64,000 nt of DNA, from the NCBI RefSeq assembly GCF_963169125.1, contig NC_084796.1:86573888-86637887 (forward strand), given 5' to 3'. The notes under the pieces are model-generated. The model searched no databases. It was not told the origin of the DNA and saw only the letters and a program-made list of their open reading frames with translations. The stretch's first letter is position 1, and each line of letters starts with the position of its first letter. This document shows, piece by piece, positions 1 to 12,343 of this stretch. Both the position numbers and the translations under genes were made by a program. This DNA comes from Humulus lupulus. Lineage: Eukaryota > Streptophyta > Magnoliopsida > Rosales > Cannabaceae.

Positions 1-600
1 TAGGCAGTGGGAAACCGTCATTAGGACAAGCCTTGTTTAGGTTGGAGAATTCGATACAAGTTCTCCACTTCCCATTCGGCTTCCGGACTAGCACGAGATT
101 GGCAACCCAGATCGGGTATTTTGCCTCCCAAATAAACCTGCAATTTTAGAACCGAGCTACTTCTTCATTAAGGGCTTCAGCTCAGACCGTTCCCAAAAGT
201 CTCCGTTTTTGGGATTTTGCAGGCACATTCTTGTCCAAATTTAAAGTGTGCATAATTATATTCAGATTGATTCCCACCATATCCTCATGCAACCAAGCGA
301 AGACGTCCAGGTTTTCTGTAAAAAATTGACCAGCTCCGCCTTTCTTTTGTTGTCAAGATTCTTTCCAATCTTTACGACTCTTGAAGCTTCCTTGGGATTG
401 ATGTTTACTTCCCCGAGCTCTTCTATGGCTTCTAGCTCTGATCTGTCTTTGCCTATCCACGAGTCAATGTCATCGTGTTGGGAGATCTCACTATCCTCTT
501 CCTACTGAGGTTCTTTCATCCCACGAGTAACTTCTACTTCTTGGGACTCCTCACCTCTGTCATGTATGACCATCGCTTGCTACCCGGGTTGTGATTTTCC
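1..600 (-). pseudogene. Tat-type Ty3/gypsy reverse transcriptase fragment (element A)
   Basis: Read on the minus strand, 1-190 gives the RT entry motifs NLVLVRKPNGKWRTC and LNKACPNDGFPLP, typical of the Tat branch of Ty3/gypsy. About 250-510 gives the linker ahead of RT (EEL, then KEASRVVKIGKNL). RT would copy element RNA into cDNA in the virus-like particle. There are in-frame stops and frame changes, and the catalytic YxDD part lies left of the window edge. It continues rightward into protease and gag pieces of the same element. Dead remnant; the lineage call is secure, the exact ends are not. Confidence 0.8.
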
Positions 601-1010
601 CTTCATAAAATGTTATAGCATTCCTTGGCATTGAGTTGATCACCTTTGACGTTGCATATCCCTGTAGCTGAGGGGAATTTCATTGTTAGGTGGCGGATAG
701 AGGTTATGGCTTCAAATGACATCAGCGCAGGTCAGCCCAAAATCGCATTGTATGTGGTCGGACAATCGATTACCACGAACTCGAGTACTTTGGAAACAGT
801 TTGTGACTCTTCTCCCAATGTCACCACTAGTCTGATTATCCCGATGGCCGCTGACCCTTCACCTGAAAACCCGTACAGAGTCATCGAGGTCGCCTTCAAA
901 TCAGTTATGGATAATCCCATTTTTCCAAGGTGAACTTGAAAAGTAGGTTTATAGAGCTTCTGTTATCCACTATTGTTCTTCGAACCCTTCAGTTGGCGAG
1001 TTGAACGGAT
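600..1010 (-). pseudogene. Tat-type aspartic protease fragment (element A)
   Basis: An open stretch at 732-920 reads LYGFSGEGSAAIGIIRL and ends in FVVIDCPTTYNAILG, the C-terminal half of a Tat retropepsin (the same block in element D reads IYGLSGEGLAPAGS and FIVVDCPSAYNAVIG). The protease would cut the Gag-Pol polyprotein. I could not place the catalytic D-T/S-G loop in the degraded DNA to its right. It lies between the RT and gag fragments, in the expected order for a minus-strand element. Confidence 0.7.
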
Positions 1011-1319
1011 ACCACCAGCGGATCATTATGTGGGAATTGGACGTGGCTAGCATCTTCTTCCATGAAAATGATTGGTTTCTTTTCCAACTAGTGTTGTTTC
1101 GATAATCATTGCTCCAGAACAAACTCCACTCTGTTATGAGCCTTCAGTTTGTCAATGTACCTCTTTTGGGCCCCGCTGCTCGTGCCTGCCAAATGTGGCC
1201 CTCCCACAATAATGGTTATATCTCCCCCTACTATCGAAGAGGGTTCGACCTAATTTTTCTGAGCTTTGGTTTGGCCTATCAGAGCTTCAGGAACTGATTG
1301 AGGGTTTTGCCTGGTGGGC

Positions 1320-1980
1320 TGATTAGGGACTACCCGATTTCGGGCGTACTAGGCCAACGGTCCAGCTCTGATGAGAGTTTTGATCTCATCCTTCAGCTCC
1401 CGACAATCATTAGTGTTATGACCGATGTCGTTATGGAATCAGCAGAATTTTGAGGGATCTCTCTTCGCCCTCTGGTTCCTCAACGGTTCTAGCTTCTTCC
1501 ACGGAAGGCGATTATAATTAGCCAGAAAAATGTGCTCCCGGGTGTCTATTAGGTTGGTATAGGTAGCATAGACAGGTTTGAATTTTTCCCCGGACTTGTT
1601 TTTCTTTGTCCCACTCTGGTCGCCCCCACCATTACCCTTCCTTTTGTTATTCCCCTTGGTTATTTTGGGCAACGGTTTGAGTTGTAGCTGCAACATCTGT
1701 TACCGCTCCAACGGGTTCGACAAGAGTCTGGCTAGTTCCTGCGACAGAAGCTCGCGCCTCCTTCAGGTTTATCCATTCTTGAGCTTGGGCCAAGAATTCA
1801 TCTATGCTCTTAGTGTGCTTCTGATAAATTCTCTTCGTACCTGATCTCTTCCCTTCCTGTAGCTTAACCTTGAATACCTTTGCAGAGCGAAGTTAATACC
1901 CTCTGAAACCTTACCTCTGACCCTGCTGCTTCAGTCGTGATGTCCTCAGTATAGTAGTCGTTCACGTTCTACTTCTAGCT
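1320..1980 (-). pseudogene. Tat-type Gag C-terminus with zinc-knuckle-like motif (element A)
   Basis: The minus strand at 1390-1696 reads KRDPSKFC, a stop, then FHNDIGHNTNDCRELKDEI, the C/H-rich motif ending the Gag of Tat elements. At 1700-1810 it reads EFLAQAQEWINLKEA, the tail of the retrotransposon gag domain. Gag forms the particle shell. The N-terminal Gag is missing: right of about 1980 the DNA changes to a Tekay-type remnant, and the element's leader reappears only at about 9340. An in-frame TGA sits inside the knuckle. Confidence 0.75.
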
Positions 1981-2059
1981 GGGGAGTAGTTCAACTCGTC
2001 GTTAGTGAACCTGAATGCAACCCATCCATGTCATTTCTCTATTCTCTGCTTGTCAGACT

Positions 2060-4943
2060 TACCCATGTCGTTGAAGTACAAAATGATTAGGAATCCTTAC
2101 TATTAATGCATCTCACCCCACTCGGTACAAGTAATAATTCCTGAGATGTCTCTTTCCTTGATCCTTATCTAGTAATAACCATATCGATGATCAACTCCTG
2201 AAGACATCGTCCTGTCCTGTAACGAGGCATTTAAACTCTTCATCCCTAGCAGGTAGTATCCACGAGTCCCATGATACAATATTCTGTCCAATTCACTTGT
2301 AAGTCGCATACTTTTTGAGGTGGTCCAATAATTCCTTAAGCCAAACTAATATCATTCCTCATAGCGTCCCTGATACCAAATCCTTCCATACCCGAACTGT
2401 ACCCAAAAGCTTCTAGCATACTCATCTGCATCCTTATTGACTAATTTAATTTCCATTCAGTCTAATCAATATACTTCAAGAGATGCTCATGACTGTCCAG
2501 GGTTGTCCCTTATGTAACACATTAACTGTCCTCAGCAAATACTCATCTAAATCTTTCCTAAAAGACACAGAGCACCAAGCCCTTTCAGTTCTTTCCCTAA
2601 CCAGAGCAAAAGCTATCCAATCAACTGGTCACTTCCGAGGAACTAACCTTGGGCTCTAAATGAGTAAAATATCCCAGCCTTCCCTGTCTTGATGGCCAAC
2701 CTGTAAATTGAACCCCCTTCCTGTCAAAACCAGGAGTCATAAAACCACCAAAGGTTCTCATTCTTCCGATCACTGAGTAGCCACACTTACTAAATTTCCA
2801 CGAACGAAAATATCATCACCTGTATTCCTTTCATCCTAGATAATGAGGCCCTCCCTCTACTGCCCAAGCACAGATAACCATCTCAGAGTTTAACTCACAA
2901 ATGACTTATCACTTCTGGCTACATCCATTTGTACCATAATCCAAAGTGAATTGATCAATCCACCAAACTCATTAACATATATTGTCGCTATCATACCACT
3001 TTCGACATCCTTTTGCCACAAATGCCTAATACAGCTACTCTGTCCCAGTTTGCCCTTCTCATATTACCAAGAACGGGATTAGCCACACCCATCCACTAAT
3101 CGATTCCTGAACAAACCCAAACCTTCCTCGAAACTAGAGGATAATACTTCCAATACCTTCCATACAATGATTCTTGTCTGTTCCCCCTCAGTAACCTGCT
3201 TTTTCATCCATCTAATCCGTTCTATCAGACCTCACAGCCTGACTCATATATCAACAAACATCTGCTGCGAATCTCAGGGGCAGGTGAAGGATTCCAACCC
3301 CAACTGTCATCTTCTATCCTTACCAAAACCAAAACTGAATCCAATTAACCATTCTCAACACATACACCCTGAATTAATCTGTCTTTACCGACTAAACCTC
3401 TCAGCCCTGACGTTTATACCCAAAACCATCCCAAGGGCAAATCCAATTAACGATAACAATCAAACACACATAAAGCATACCAAACACCAATATTATGCAT
3501 AAATTATCAAACACCAATTTCCATTCAGTCTAATCAATATACTTCAAGAGATGCTCATGACTGTCCAGGGTTGTCCCTTATGTAACACATTAACTGTCCT
3601 CAGCAAATACTCATCTAAATCTTTCCTAAAAGACACAGAGCACCAAGCCCTTTCAGTTCTTTCCCTAACCAGAGCAAAAGCTATCCAATCAACTGGTCAC
3701 TTCCGAGGAACTAACCTTGGGCTCTAAATGAGTAAAATATCCCAGCCTTCCCTGTCTTGATGGCCAACCTGTAAATTGAACCCCCTTCCTGTCAAAACCA
3801 GGAGTCATAAAACCACCAAAGGTTCTCATTCTTCCGATCACTGAGTAGCCACACTTACTAAATTTCCACGAACGAAAATATCATCACCTGTATTCCTTTC
3901 ATCCTAGATAATGAGGCCCTCCCTCTACTGCCCAAGCACAGATAACCATCTCAGAGTTTAACTCACAAATGACTTATCACTTCTGGCTACATCCATTTGT
4001 ACCATAATCCAAAGTGAATTGATCAATCCACCAAACTCATTAACATATATTGTCGCTATCATACCACTTTCGACATCCTTTTGCCACAAATGCCTAATAC
4101 AGCTACTCTGTCCCAGTTTGCCCTTCTCATATTACCAAGAACGGGATTAGCCACACCCATCCACTAATCGATTCCTGAACAAACCCAAACCTTCCTCGAA
4201 ACTAGAGGATAATACTTCCAATACCTTCCATACAATGATTCTTGTCTGTTCCCCCTCAGTAACCTGCTTTTTCATCCATCTAATCCGTTCTATCAGACCT
4301 CACAGCCTGACTCATATATCAACAAACATCTGCTGCGAATCTCAGGGGCAGGTGAAGGATTCCAACCCCAACTGTCATCTTCTATCCTTACCAAAACCAA
4401 AACTGAATCCAATTAACCATTCTCAACACATACACCCTGAATTAATCTGTCTTTACCGACTAAACCTCTCAGCCCTGACGTTTATACCCAAAACCATCCC
4501 AAGGGCAAATCCAATTAACGATAACAATCAAACACACATAAAGCATACCAAACACCAATATTATGCATAAATTATCAAATTTCTTTATCACTAGATACAT
4601 TCATACCTATTATGCCTTCCATACCGATAAACAGGTATAGCATATAAGTTCAATTTAAACATATAATAATCTGCAATCCATATATCATCATTATCCATGT
4701 ATTCATCCACATGCAAGAGCAATGCTAATCAGCATGCCTTAATATCATCATACAACAGTCAAGGGCCAGGCCCTATCAGTATCTCATGCTCCATATTAAT
4801 CATACCAATTAATACACTCATATTTTATTCAAGCACTTAAACATACAATTTCATGTATTCCACAACAAACCCCTTAGTCGACCTTGTCTTTAGCGACGAG
4901 TGTACATGTCCAGCTAATCTTCGGGAACCCATAAACCTAGACG
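2060..4943 (-). pseudogene. Decayed Tekay-type gag-protease-RT half
   Basis: No usable reading frame is left. Assignment rests on position (directly next to the PBS of the LTR at 4959) and on weak DNA similarity near 2155-2210 to the RT of element C. The segment includes a perfect tandem duplication. The two identical 111-codon open stretches at 3167-3502 and 4235-4570 lie inside the duplicated unit on the opposite strand and show no known motif. The 360 bp next to the PBS are AT-rich leader, similar in style to 25570-25960. Confidence 0.5.
2448..4579. repeat. Perfect direct tandem duplication, 1,064 bp x 2
   Basis: Bases 2448-3511 and 3516-4579 appear identical at a constant offset of 1,068 bp, separated by four extra bases (cacc). 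The junction carries a short repeat: aaacaccaat occurs at 3482 and again at 3508. The surrounding retroelement DNA is heavily mutated, so the duplication must be very recent, or else an assembly duplicate. Confidence 0.95.
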
Positions 4944-4955
4944 GCTCTGATACCA
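4944..4955 (-). other. Primer binding site, initiator tRNA-Met type
   Basis: Minus strand TGGTATCAGAGC, the usual plant PBS matching the 3' end of initiator tRNA-Met. It lies three bases inside the LTR end at 4959, and so marks that end as the U5 side of a minus-strand LTR. Confidence 0.9.
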
Positions 4956-4958
4956 AGT

Positions 4959-7511
4959 TGTAACGCCCTGGGTAACCAAGACTGTAACACTGTGTGTTTA
5001 AAATAGTGCAAGACTTGCTAATTAAGTCATTTAAACAAAATGTGTGTCCAACGTCATTAACGGATTAGGAATAAAAGATTTTGGTCACAAATAGGCTATT
5101 TTCATTAAAAATGACAGTTTAATACATGGAAACTCAAAATAGGGTTTAGATGACTCAGTTACAGCAAATTCCAAAAGTTAAAAATAATTCAAGCCACTCT
5201 AATGGCAAAATACACATTTTAGGTTTCTGTCCCTGTACAATTCCTCGACCGTGGCAGCCAAGGAGCTGACAATGTACACGTCGCCCCCAGAGCTCTCAAA
5301 CTCATGGTTGACTCAGCATACCCTTGCCTTTACCTGCACCACGTAGCACCCGTGAGCCGAGGCCCAGCAACAAAGCATGATATCATAGCAAGATCAACAT
5401 CAATAACCAAATATTTCACAATGCATAATCAGGAGTTCGGAAATTCATACCATTTATCCAACCAGTGATAACACTCAACAAATTAACAATTTGTCATCCA
5501 GACAATCAACAAATCATATCCATAACACAATATTCACATTCATAATCAATAGTTTATCACATCCATCAAATAATATTCAGGGTCGGCGCCCTTAGGTCGC
5601 ACCCTCTATTTAACCCACTGTCTTCGGCTCACTTAGGCCGCCCCCAGTGTTATACCCACAGACTCCGGCCAGCTTAACCGAGCTCAGTGATAAATAAGCT
5701 GCCTCAGCTACCAATGGCTGAGCCGCGCCCTATGCTCAAATATTGATTCCGACACCCTTAGGCCGGTTTTCACAAGTCCCATGGCATAATACCATCTCAT
5801 GACATTATATATAAATATAGGGAGCTCTTAGTCCCGTCATGTTCACGTGGTTAATCACATTCACATAACAATGCATACAAACATAGGGAACACTTAGTCC
5901 CAACCTAACCACATAATCAGGTGCAGCTTTCTTACCTTTAGATTTCGCTAGCTCGTTCAATTGATCCTCAAGCACAATCTCGTCTAAACCTTAGTGCGCA
6001 CCTAGTCACAGCCATAGATCAGAATCACCACCAAACTTTAAATCCAAAACCTAGCCTCGGGACCAATCCCGAGCCCTCGGGTAGCCCTAATTCCACCAAA
6101 CGGGGTGGTGGAATCAAACCCCGAGCCTCCGGGCAAAAACCCTAAGGAAAAACTCAAAAACCCCTTTCTGGAGACAGGGTAGCGCTACAGCGCTCTAAGG
6201 AGGGCGCTATAGCGCTACAAACAGAACCAAAATGCCCAGAAAGCCCTAGCCTAGCACTGTAGCACCCAAAGGCTAGCACTACAGCGCTAGTCACAGACCA
6301 GCAACACTCTATTTTCCCTTCTTCAATCTTCCTCGAACCAAAACCCCTTGGAACTCTTCCAACCCTCAAATACACACCAAATTGAGTCTACCATCACCTA
6401 TATCTCACCCCATACAACTCAATAACACAAGACTTAACCACATGCATCATCAAACCAGAAAACAAACATTGAACCCAAGAACTGAAAGATTTTACCAGAA
6501 ACTCAGAAACTTAGAACATCAAAGCCAGAACTTGTTACCTTCTATGGAGGATTTCGACCTTAAGTTATCCCTAGCATCCAACCAGCCTCAAGCCCTTCAA
6601 CTCCTCCAGTTCATATCCCTTTATTCCATCCAAAACTCAAGCTTAGAAACCATCTCATTAAAACTCAGAAAAACACATCAGGAAACCTTTAAACTTACCT
6701 CAATTGACTGGCTAAACCCTGTTAGTTCTTCTAGCTTCACCAAGGTCTTTAGCCCTAATCTCCATCCTGAGCTTACTCTGGAATTCCAACTCCAAAACTC
6801 ACAAAGAATGGTGAAGAGATGACCCAACCGAAAGAAAGAGAGTAATAGCTCTAAGTGTTCTATTTTTCTCTCCTTCCTTCTTCTTTTCTTTTCCTTAAGC
6901 TTCTGAGTCTATCTACAACTTCCACTAAAATTAAAAAGCAGAACATAACCTATCCTTTAATAAGCCAAATGACCACCTTACCCTCCCAATAATAACTAAA
7001 CCTTTAAATCACTCTAGGGGCAATTTGGTCATTACTCCCAATTCCCGCTAATTCCTTTAGTGTCTTTAATATTTACCGCTTACTTTCCGATACCCAACTA
7101 ATCACCAAGTATATTTCTCAATATCAAATCGTCTCCAACATATTCTCCAAATTCCCAGATACATCCCCAGGCTCACCCCGAGCCGGGTATAAATCCCCGG
7201 TGTGACTTTCCCACTAAACCGCTTGTTAGGATCGCCTCGAGTCACAAGCTGCAAACATATCCACATAATAATGTGGTCTCAACATTAGCCTTCCAATATA
7301 CACACAAGTATGCAATTACGCTCTCAATGAGCCAAATTACCAAAATACCCTCACAACAGAGTATATAACCCCATGCATGCCTTTATCATCATATAATAAT
7401 ATGACCCACATAATCATGCATATAATCATATAATAGCACAATAAATCAATTATGGCCCTCCCGGCCTCCTAATCAAGGTCCTAAACCTTATTAGGAATTT
7501 GGGTCATTACA
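4959..7511 (-). repeat. Tekay-type LTR, 2,553 bp
   Basis: On the plus strand it opens TGTAACGCCC and closes with CATTACA (TG...CA ends). The PBS abuts the left end and the PPT the right end, so it works as a 5' LTR toward the left half and as a 3' LTR toward the right half. It resembles the LTRs of element C and the solo LTR at 29280. It holds a cluster of AGCGCT-type palindromes at 6178-6295. The 146-codon plus-strand open frame at 6382-6822 has no recognisable motif and I do not treat it as a gene. Confidence 0.85.
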
Positions 7512-7549
7512 ACTATCCCCTCCTTACAGAAATTTCTTCCTCGAAATTT
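7512..7549 (-). promoter_or_regulatory. Polypurine tract with adjacent hairpin
   Basis: Minus strand GTAAGGAGGGGATAGT abuts the LTR and is the plus-strand primer site. An inverted repeat lies just upstream in element orientation: AAATTTC at 7530-7536 and GAAATTT at 7543-7549, loop 6. Confidence 0.75.
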
Positions 7550-9335
7550 TATCTGTACTGCCCGAAATATAAATTCTACACAACTGACTCCAGCTACCCC
7601 GGTCATCCCTTGACCTTACTATTTCTAGAACGTTACCTTAACTCAAGGTACAATCCTGTTCCTCAAAACCTTATTCTTTCTACCTCATAACTGAGCTGGT
7701 CACTCCACATGGAATAACTCCATCTTTAACTGCAGATTCCTATCAATCAACACATGAGTTTCTCCAACCCATGTCCTCAACATGGAGTACCAAATACACC
7801 GCGTACAGCTAACAGTGCCCAAAACTGTGATCAACTTAAAAACAACCTCACTGATCCTTTTGCGGATCCAAACGGTCCTAATACTCTGGGGTCCAACTAG
7901 CCCTTCACCCCTTTATCCTTGGTGATATCCCAAGGAAGATACAATCTTTCACTTGGAACTTCATATTCCTGTTTTCCAATTCAGTAAAGATTTTCCACTT
8001 ACTTTGAAAAGTGAGTTTCCATGCTCTAACCTTTTAATAATCTCAATGATCCCCTGAACTACCTTAGGATCCAAATACAACATCTCACTTATCTCATTCC
8101 AACGAATGGATGGTATACATTCCTTATTATACTCCATCTTATTAAGTGTTCTTCCAATAATTAGATAACTCCCTTTCTCTCTGATTTACCGCCAGTCTGA
8201 AAATAATAAAATTCACCAGATTCCAATTATCTATTCATCACCTTCTTTAACCCTCCTAAGACCTGAGAGCAAAATAAAGTCCTCATTCAATGAAGTTAAC
8301 CCTGAATTCCATGGAGGCTTACCATCCATCTCGATAGAGTTCTGAATACTGGTCAGCTGTATAAATTATCCTTACTAATAAAAGCAAGTTCTCCCCAAAT
8401 GTTGGTCCATAATTACCCAACCGTCTTGGCAGCCTCTCTGCGATACCCATCACAATATTTCCTTATTCCTATTATAACATACTCTAAGGCTGCAATAGCC
8501 TTACCGGTTTCTGATACCTTGTCCTGACCTACTAACAGGTTAAGAGTTTTGTCCTTCATTCATTATATTCCTCTCCACCTAGGCCTCCAATACAAAACCT
8601 TCAAATTATGGTACCTTTTTCCTAATATCTAGATGAAAAGTTCAAGAGAGTAGTACGAGATTCATCCAGAATTTCCATGTAATTTCGGTGCCCATCAGGG
8701 TCCAGATTTGATCCTTATATCACAATAAACTTATACATGACACTGTAAAATCCTTAGCTAGCCCAATTAAGATTTTTCCTTTAACTCCTTTTATCTGGGA
8801 TTTCCTTAACTGTCTTTCTTTGATCCTTCATGAGATAATAATTCCAAGTATCAACTGGCTATCAAGCCCATTAGAAACTCCACTCTAGTTCTAGTCGGAT
8901 CCTTTAACCAACATCATGCATGGACCATCATCTCCTCCTGTCTTGGAAGTGTCATAGCAATTCACCAATTGATTATAATCTGTAAAAAGACGTAGAACTC
9001 AACCCAAATACATGTACCATCATGCCTGCCAAAGGAAACTCTTACTCCCAAGGCATTCCTTAACCTTGGCAAAGTTCCAACCAGAATACATCACTATGTC
9101 ATCGATCAAGACAATCACAAATCTAATTCAGATAATCTTTGAATACTCTTTTCACCTATTTCACAAAAACAGTTTGGCATTGACCAAACCTTCAACACAT
9201 GACTCAGCATCCTCAGTGCCCCTATCTAATACAATAGCAATCTCCTGCCTATCCTCTTCCCTGATCTCTAGCTGGTAATAACCAGATCAAAGATCCACCC
9301 TGAAGAACATCACCCTACTCAACAATTGAGACTTT
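7550..9335 (-). pseudogene. Decayed Tekay-type integrase/RNase H/RT half
   Basis: DNA similarity to the pol of element C is visible in patches: 7550-7690 matches the pol 3' end (21040-21170), 8645-8760 matches 22270-22390 (tagtacgagattcatc against tagtatgagattcatc), and 9090-9320 matches RT at 23330-23550. Frames are destroyed. The similarity stops near 9335, where element A's leader begins. No motif survives at the protein level. Confidence 0.6.
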
Positions 9336-9339
9336 AATT

Positions 9340-9553
9340 CTGGATTAGGATTTGGCGATAACGATACTAAATTCCCGGTATCGCCCTGACCTACTGGTTG
9401 TTTTCCTAGACGTTGTTGAACATCCGGCCTCTTTCATTGGGAACAGTGGTATGATGGGCCTTCTGCCCACCAGGCTATTCTGCCTCATTATCATGCATTT
9501 AGCAAGTGACCACCATGATGAAGATGGACTGGAATTTGTGTAGCACTAATTTA
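9340..9553 (-). other. Leader / gag start remnant of Tat element A
   Basis: About 200 bp directly downstream (minus strand) of the PBS at 9554-9571. By position it is the 5' leader and possibly the first Gag codons of element A. Short open stretches occur but no Gag motif is visible. Confidence 0.4.
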
Positions 9554-9571
9554 CTCTCAATGAAAGCACCA
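9554..9571 (-). other. Primer binding site of Tat element A
   Basis: The minus strand reads TGGTGCTTTCATTGAGAG, identical to the PBS of Tat elements B (12287) and D (39650). It lies three bases inside the LTR end at 9575. I do not assign the tRNA. Confidence 0.85.
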
Positions 9572-9574
9572 AAC

Positions 9575-10381
9575 TGTTGATGCGGTTTTTTGCCAACGAG
9601 ATAATCAATAATAAAATGGGTAGATTAGTGCTTAATAGTAAACCGTAATGAAATAACAAGCACTCTCTCAAAAACACAGAACTTTTACGTGGTTCGGTGG
9701 TTAAAATCCACCTACTCCACAAGTTAATATTATTGTTGCTTCTCTGTCTAATTTTCTAGAGTTTTGGTAATACAAAATAATGGTCCCATTTCCTGTCTAA
9801 TATTCCCAGTATTTATAGGGGAATACCATAGACAAGTTTGGGTAACAGTGTAAACAAACCATGTAACTACACATACAATGTATAATTAATACAGATTATT
9901 CTCATTTACATTGGGATATGATTTGATAACATAATAAACATGTTCCGGCTATCTCAGATAATAAATGACATAAATACAATGCAACATGGTCATTAATGAG
10001 CGTATGGAGAATACACGAGTCTCTTGGGATCCTTCAGTATGCGATATATCTAGGTCCTCACAAGCTGAATATCTCATACGAGCTCAAGCTTGACAGCTTA
10101 TCTAACTCCCAGCTTATCCAGGACGCCTAACATTAGATCTGGCCATTATGAATCTCGAGCTGCTCACATGGTTAATAATCAAATATTCTACTTGGTTATT
10201 TTTCCACGTATCTACCTGCCAACTGTACCTGAACTGAGTGAGTGAACTCGTGCTAAAATTAGGGTACAACTATTATATAATTAATTCAAACATTAATTAT
10301 AACATTCAAACATAATAAAATTGTACTTTTATTTAAATCAATAAAATGTATTTACATGCTTTTAGGGCATTAATTCTAACA
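9575..10381 (-). repeat. 5' LTR of Tat element A, 807 bp
   Basis: In plus orientation it opens TGTTGATGC and closes TTCTAACA. The PBS at its left end shows it is a minus-strand 5' LTR. No target duplication can be tested because the matching 3' LTR lies outside the window. Confidence 0.75.
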
Positions 10382-11276
10382 CATTTGGGGCTAGATTTTC
10401 TTAAGTCTTTTCCTATTTTGTATTTGAATCTCTTCTCTTATCTTGAACTCATGGAACAATGGTGTTTATATTTTGTGGTTATTTTAGTATTTTGATAATG
10501 AACTAATTTCTTGAAAGCTATGGGTATTGATGAACCCTAATTTGTAGTGAACCTTAACTTGTTGACTCTAATTTATGCAAAGTGTTTCTTGTTCAATTGA
10601 TCTATGCTTTATTGTTAAATTTTGCTTGAGAGTGATCAACTTGAGTGGGATACAAGCTATTTGAGTTACGGAAGGGTTTAGATTCGTGGATAGGCTTAGT
10701 TGATGCATGTTGATAACTATATTGTTGATTAGTGGATAATTTAGGGATACTTTATTCACCATACAAACTTGAAGGATTGATGTTTGAATTTATGTTCTTA
10801 AAATTGAATTTAGCATAGGAATATGTGAATTTAATTGCTAGAACTTTAACGTGAGCATTTGGAAAATGGCATGTACATTGGTTAGGGAATCCTAGTTACA
10901 AGATTACTTTGCTGGAACTTTGCTACAACAAAAACAAGGTTAAACTACAAAATTAGGGTGAATTGATATTCCTTGCTACTTCCATTTATTCATTTTAAAA
11001 AAATAGACTACTCCCTTGATTAAATTTTCATTGCTTATTTTATTTTTTCTAACTTAGTTTTTAAATCTTAATTAATTAAACCATTTCAAATTGTTTGCAA
11101 CCCAAATTGTCTAGAGTTGATTATTATAATATTTTTCTTAAATCAATCGTTGTGGAAACGATTAAAATACTTATCAGTATATTACTTGTTTGACGATTAT
11201 GTACACTTGCATATCATAAAAGAAAAATAGCAACACGGCTCCATACAACTATCAATTTAGAATGAGTAATGATATG
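10382..11276. other. AT-rich gap, possible Athila-type LTR 3' end remnant
   Basis: No gene found. Around 11145-11215 the plus strand has a short motif (TTGTGGAAACGAT, then ACTTGTTTGACGATTATG and GTACACTTGCA) that resembles the 3' end of Athila-type LTRs. No clear PBS follows. The rest is AT-rich without a recognisable feature. Confidence 0.35.
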
Positions 11277-12283
11277 TGTTATCCATATTTTCCACATTTG
11301 ACACGTGGCAAGGCCAAACGAGTCCATGGGCCCTCATAAGAGGTTCGAGCCCGACCTGGGCCCAGTGAATAATGAATAAGGAAACCCTGGTGGCCCAGGC
11401 CATACTAAGCCCAATGACGGGCAAGTAGTGTAAGCATAATGAATAGGCCTTAACTAAGGTGCAGACCTACATCACCTCCCTGACCACTCTCAATCTACAT
11501 GCTCCGGAATGTAAATTGTGATGGTGAACAAATCACTCTAGGAGACGGATCCCATCAAGTGGGATCCAGGAGAAGACGTCGTCAAGATATCTTCCTTGGT
11601 AAAGAAACCTGGATTCTGGTAAACAAACCAAGACTGAGGTAAACGATCTCGAATATTTGTAAATGAACTCAGACCGTACGTCCGGATAGTGAGCCTCATC
11701 TTCCTTGATGCTGGCGTGTTCCCGATAAATCTGGAGGTTGGTCTCCCTAACTAACCTACAGAATGGGGTATGCACGGAACGTACATTGTTCCTAGGATAC
11801 AATACTGCCACTACTCTGACAATTCCTGTCCACTGGATCCCCTTAATAGCCACGGAGATCAGTCAGTACTAACAAACAAAGGACAGCTGTAAGGCTTGGC
11901 CACACCCAAGCCAGCCCAATGGGCCAAGATTAACAACATCTAACTATGTTACATTCTTTGTATTATGGCTCTGTTAGCGAGAAAATTGTAATTACATCCT
12001 TATTGGGCCCGGATTAGTCCGGCCCAAGCTACTTGACTACCTATAAATAGGGTCAGTTGTACACTGTAGCGAGGATCCCATAATTTATCTTGTAAGCAAA
12101 ACACTGCTGAACTTGTAGAAAAATTCCATTCTCAAAACTCTCTAAAGCCTAATATTAGTGACTCGTAGAATAAGATTCATTAACGCCCCAACCATATAAA
12201 AATTATGATTATTCAACTTTTATCCTTTCTTTCCAACTCTTATTTCATAATATATTTCTAGTTTCCAAAATACTCGGTAAACA
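11277..12283 (+). repeat. 5' LTR of Tat element B, 1,007 bp, with TATA box
   Basis: Opens TGTTATCCATATT and closes GGTAAACA. A plant TATA box (CTATAAATAG) at 12041-12050 would start element transcription about 30 bp downstream. A block of about 21-bp repeats around GTAAAnnAACC lies at 11592-11674. Confidence 0.9.
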
Positions 12284-12286
12284 TTT

Positions 12287-12304
12287 TGGTGCTTTCATTG
12301 AGAG
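12287..12304 (+). other. Primer binding site of Tat element B
   Basis: TGGTGCTTTCATTGAGAG starts four bases after the LTR end at 12283. It is identical to the PBS of elements A and D. Confidence 0.9.
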
Positions 12305-12343
12305 CTGAAGAAAGTCTGAATCAACCTTGATCAACTGCAAAAA

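Larger units (their letters stand above)
2060..9335 (-). mobile_element. Tekay-type element with one central LTR and half-genomes on both sides
   Basis: In minus-strand reading order this piece is: RT part, RNase H/integrase (9335 to 7550), PPT (7512-7526), one LTR (7511 to 4959), PBS (4955 to 4944), then gag, protease and RT again (4943 to 2060). Both outer ends fall in RT: 2155-2210 and 9265-9320 both resemble the same RT block of element C (23490-23550). No outer LTR is seen on either side; the flanks are element A. Boundaries were set by eye and are uncertain by about 100 bp. Confidence 0.55.

Noticed and set aside
3167..4570. Two identical 111-codon open frames as a duplicated gene
   Set aside because: They are identical because the DNA is duplicated; no start context, motif or codon pattern supports a protein, and they lie in decayed Tekay DNA on the opposite strand.
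4944..4955. tRNA gene remnants at PBS sites
   Set aside because: Only the 12-18 bases complementary to a tRNA end are present; there is no cloverleaf around any of them.
6382..6822. 146-codon open frame as a host gene
   Set aside because: It lies wholly inside a Tekay-type LTR and shows no recognisable domain.
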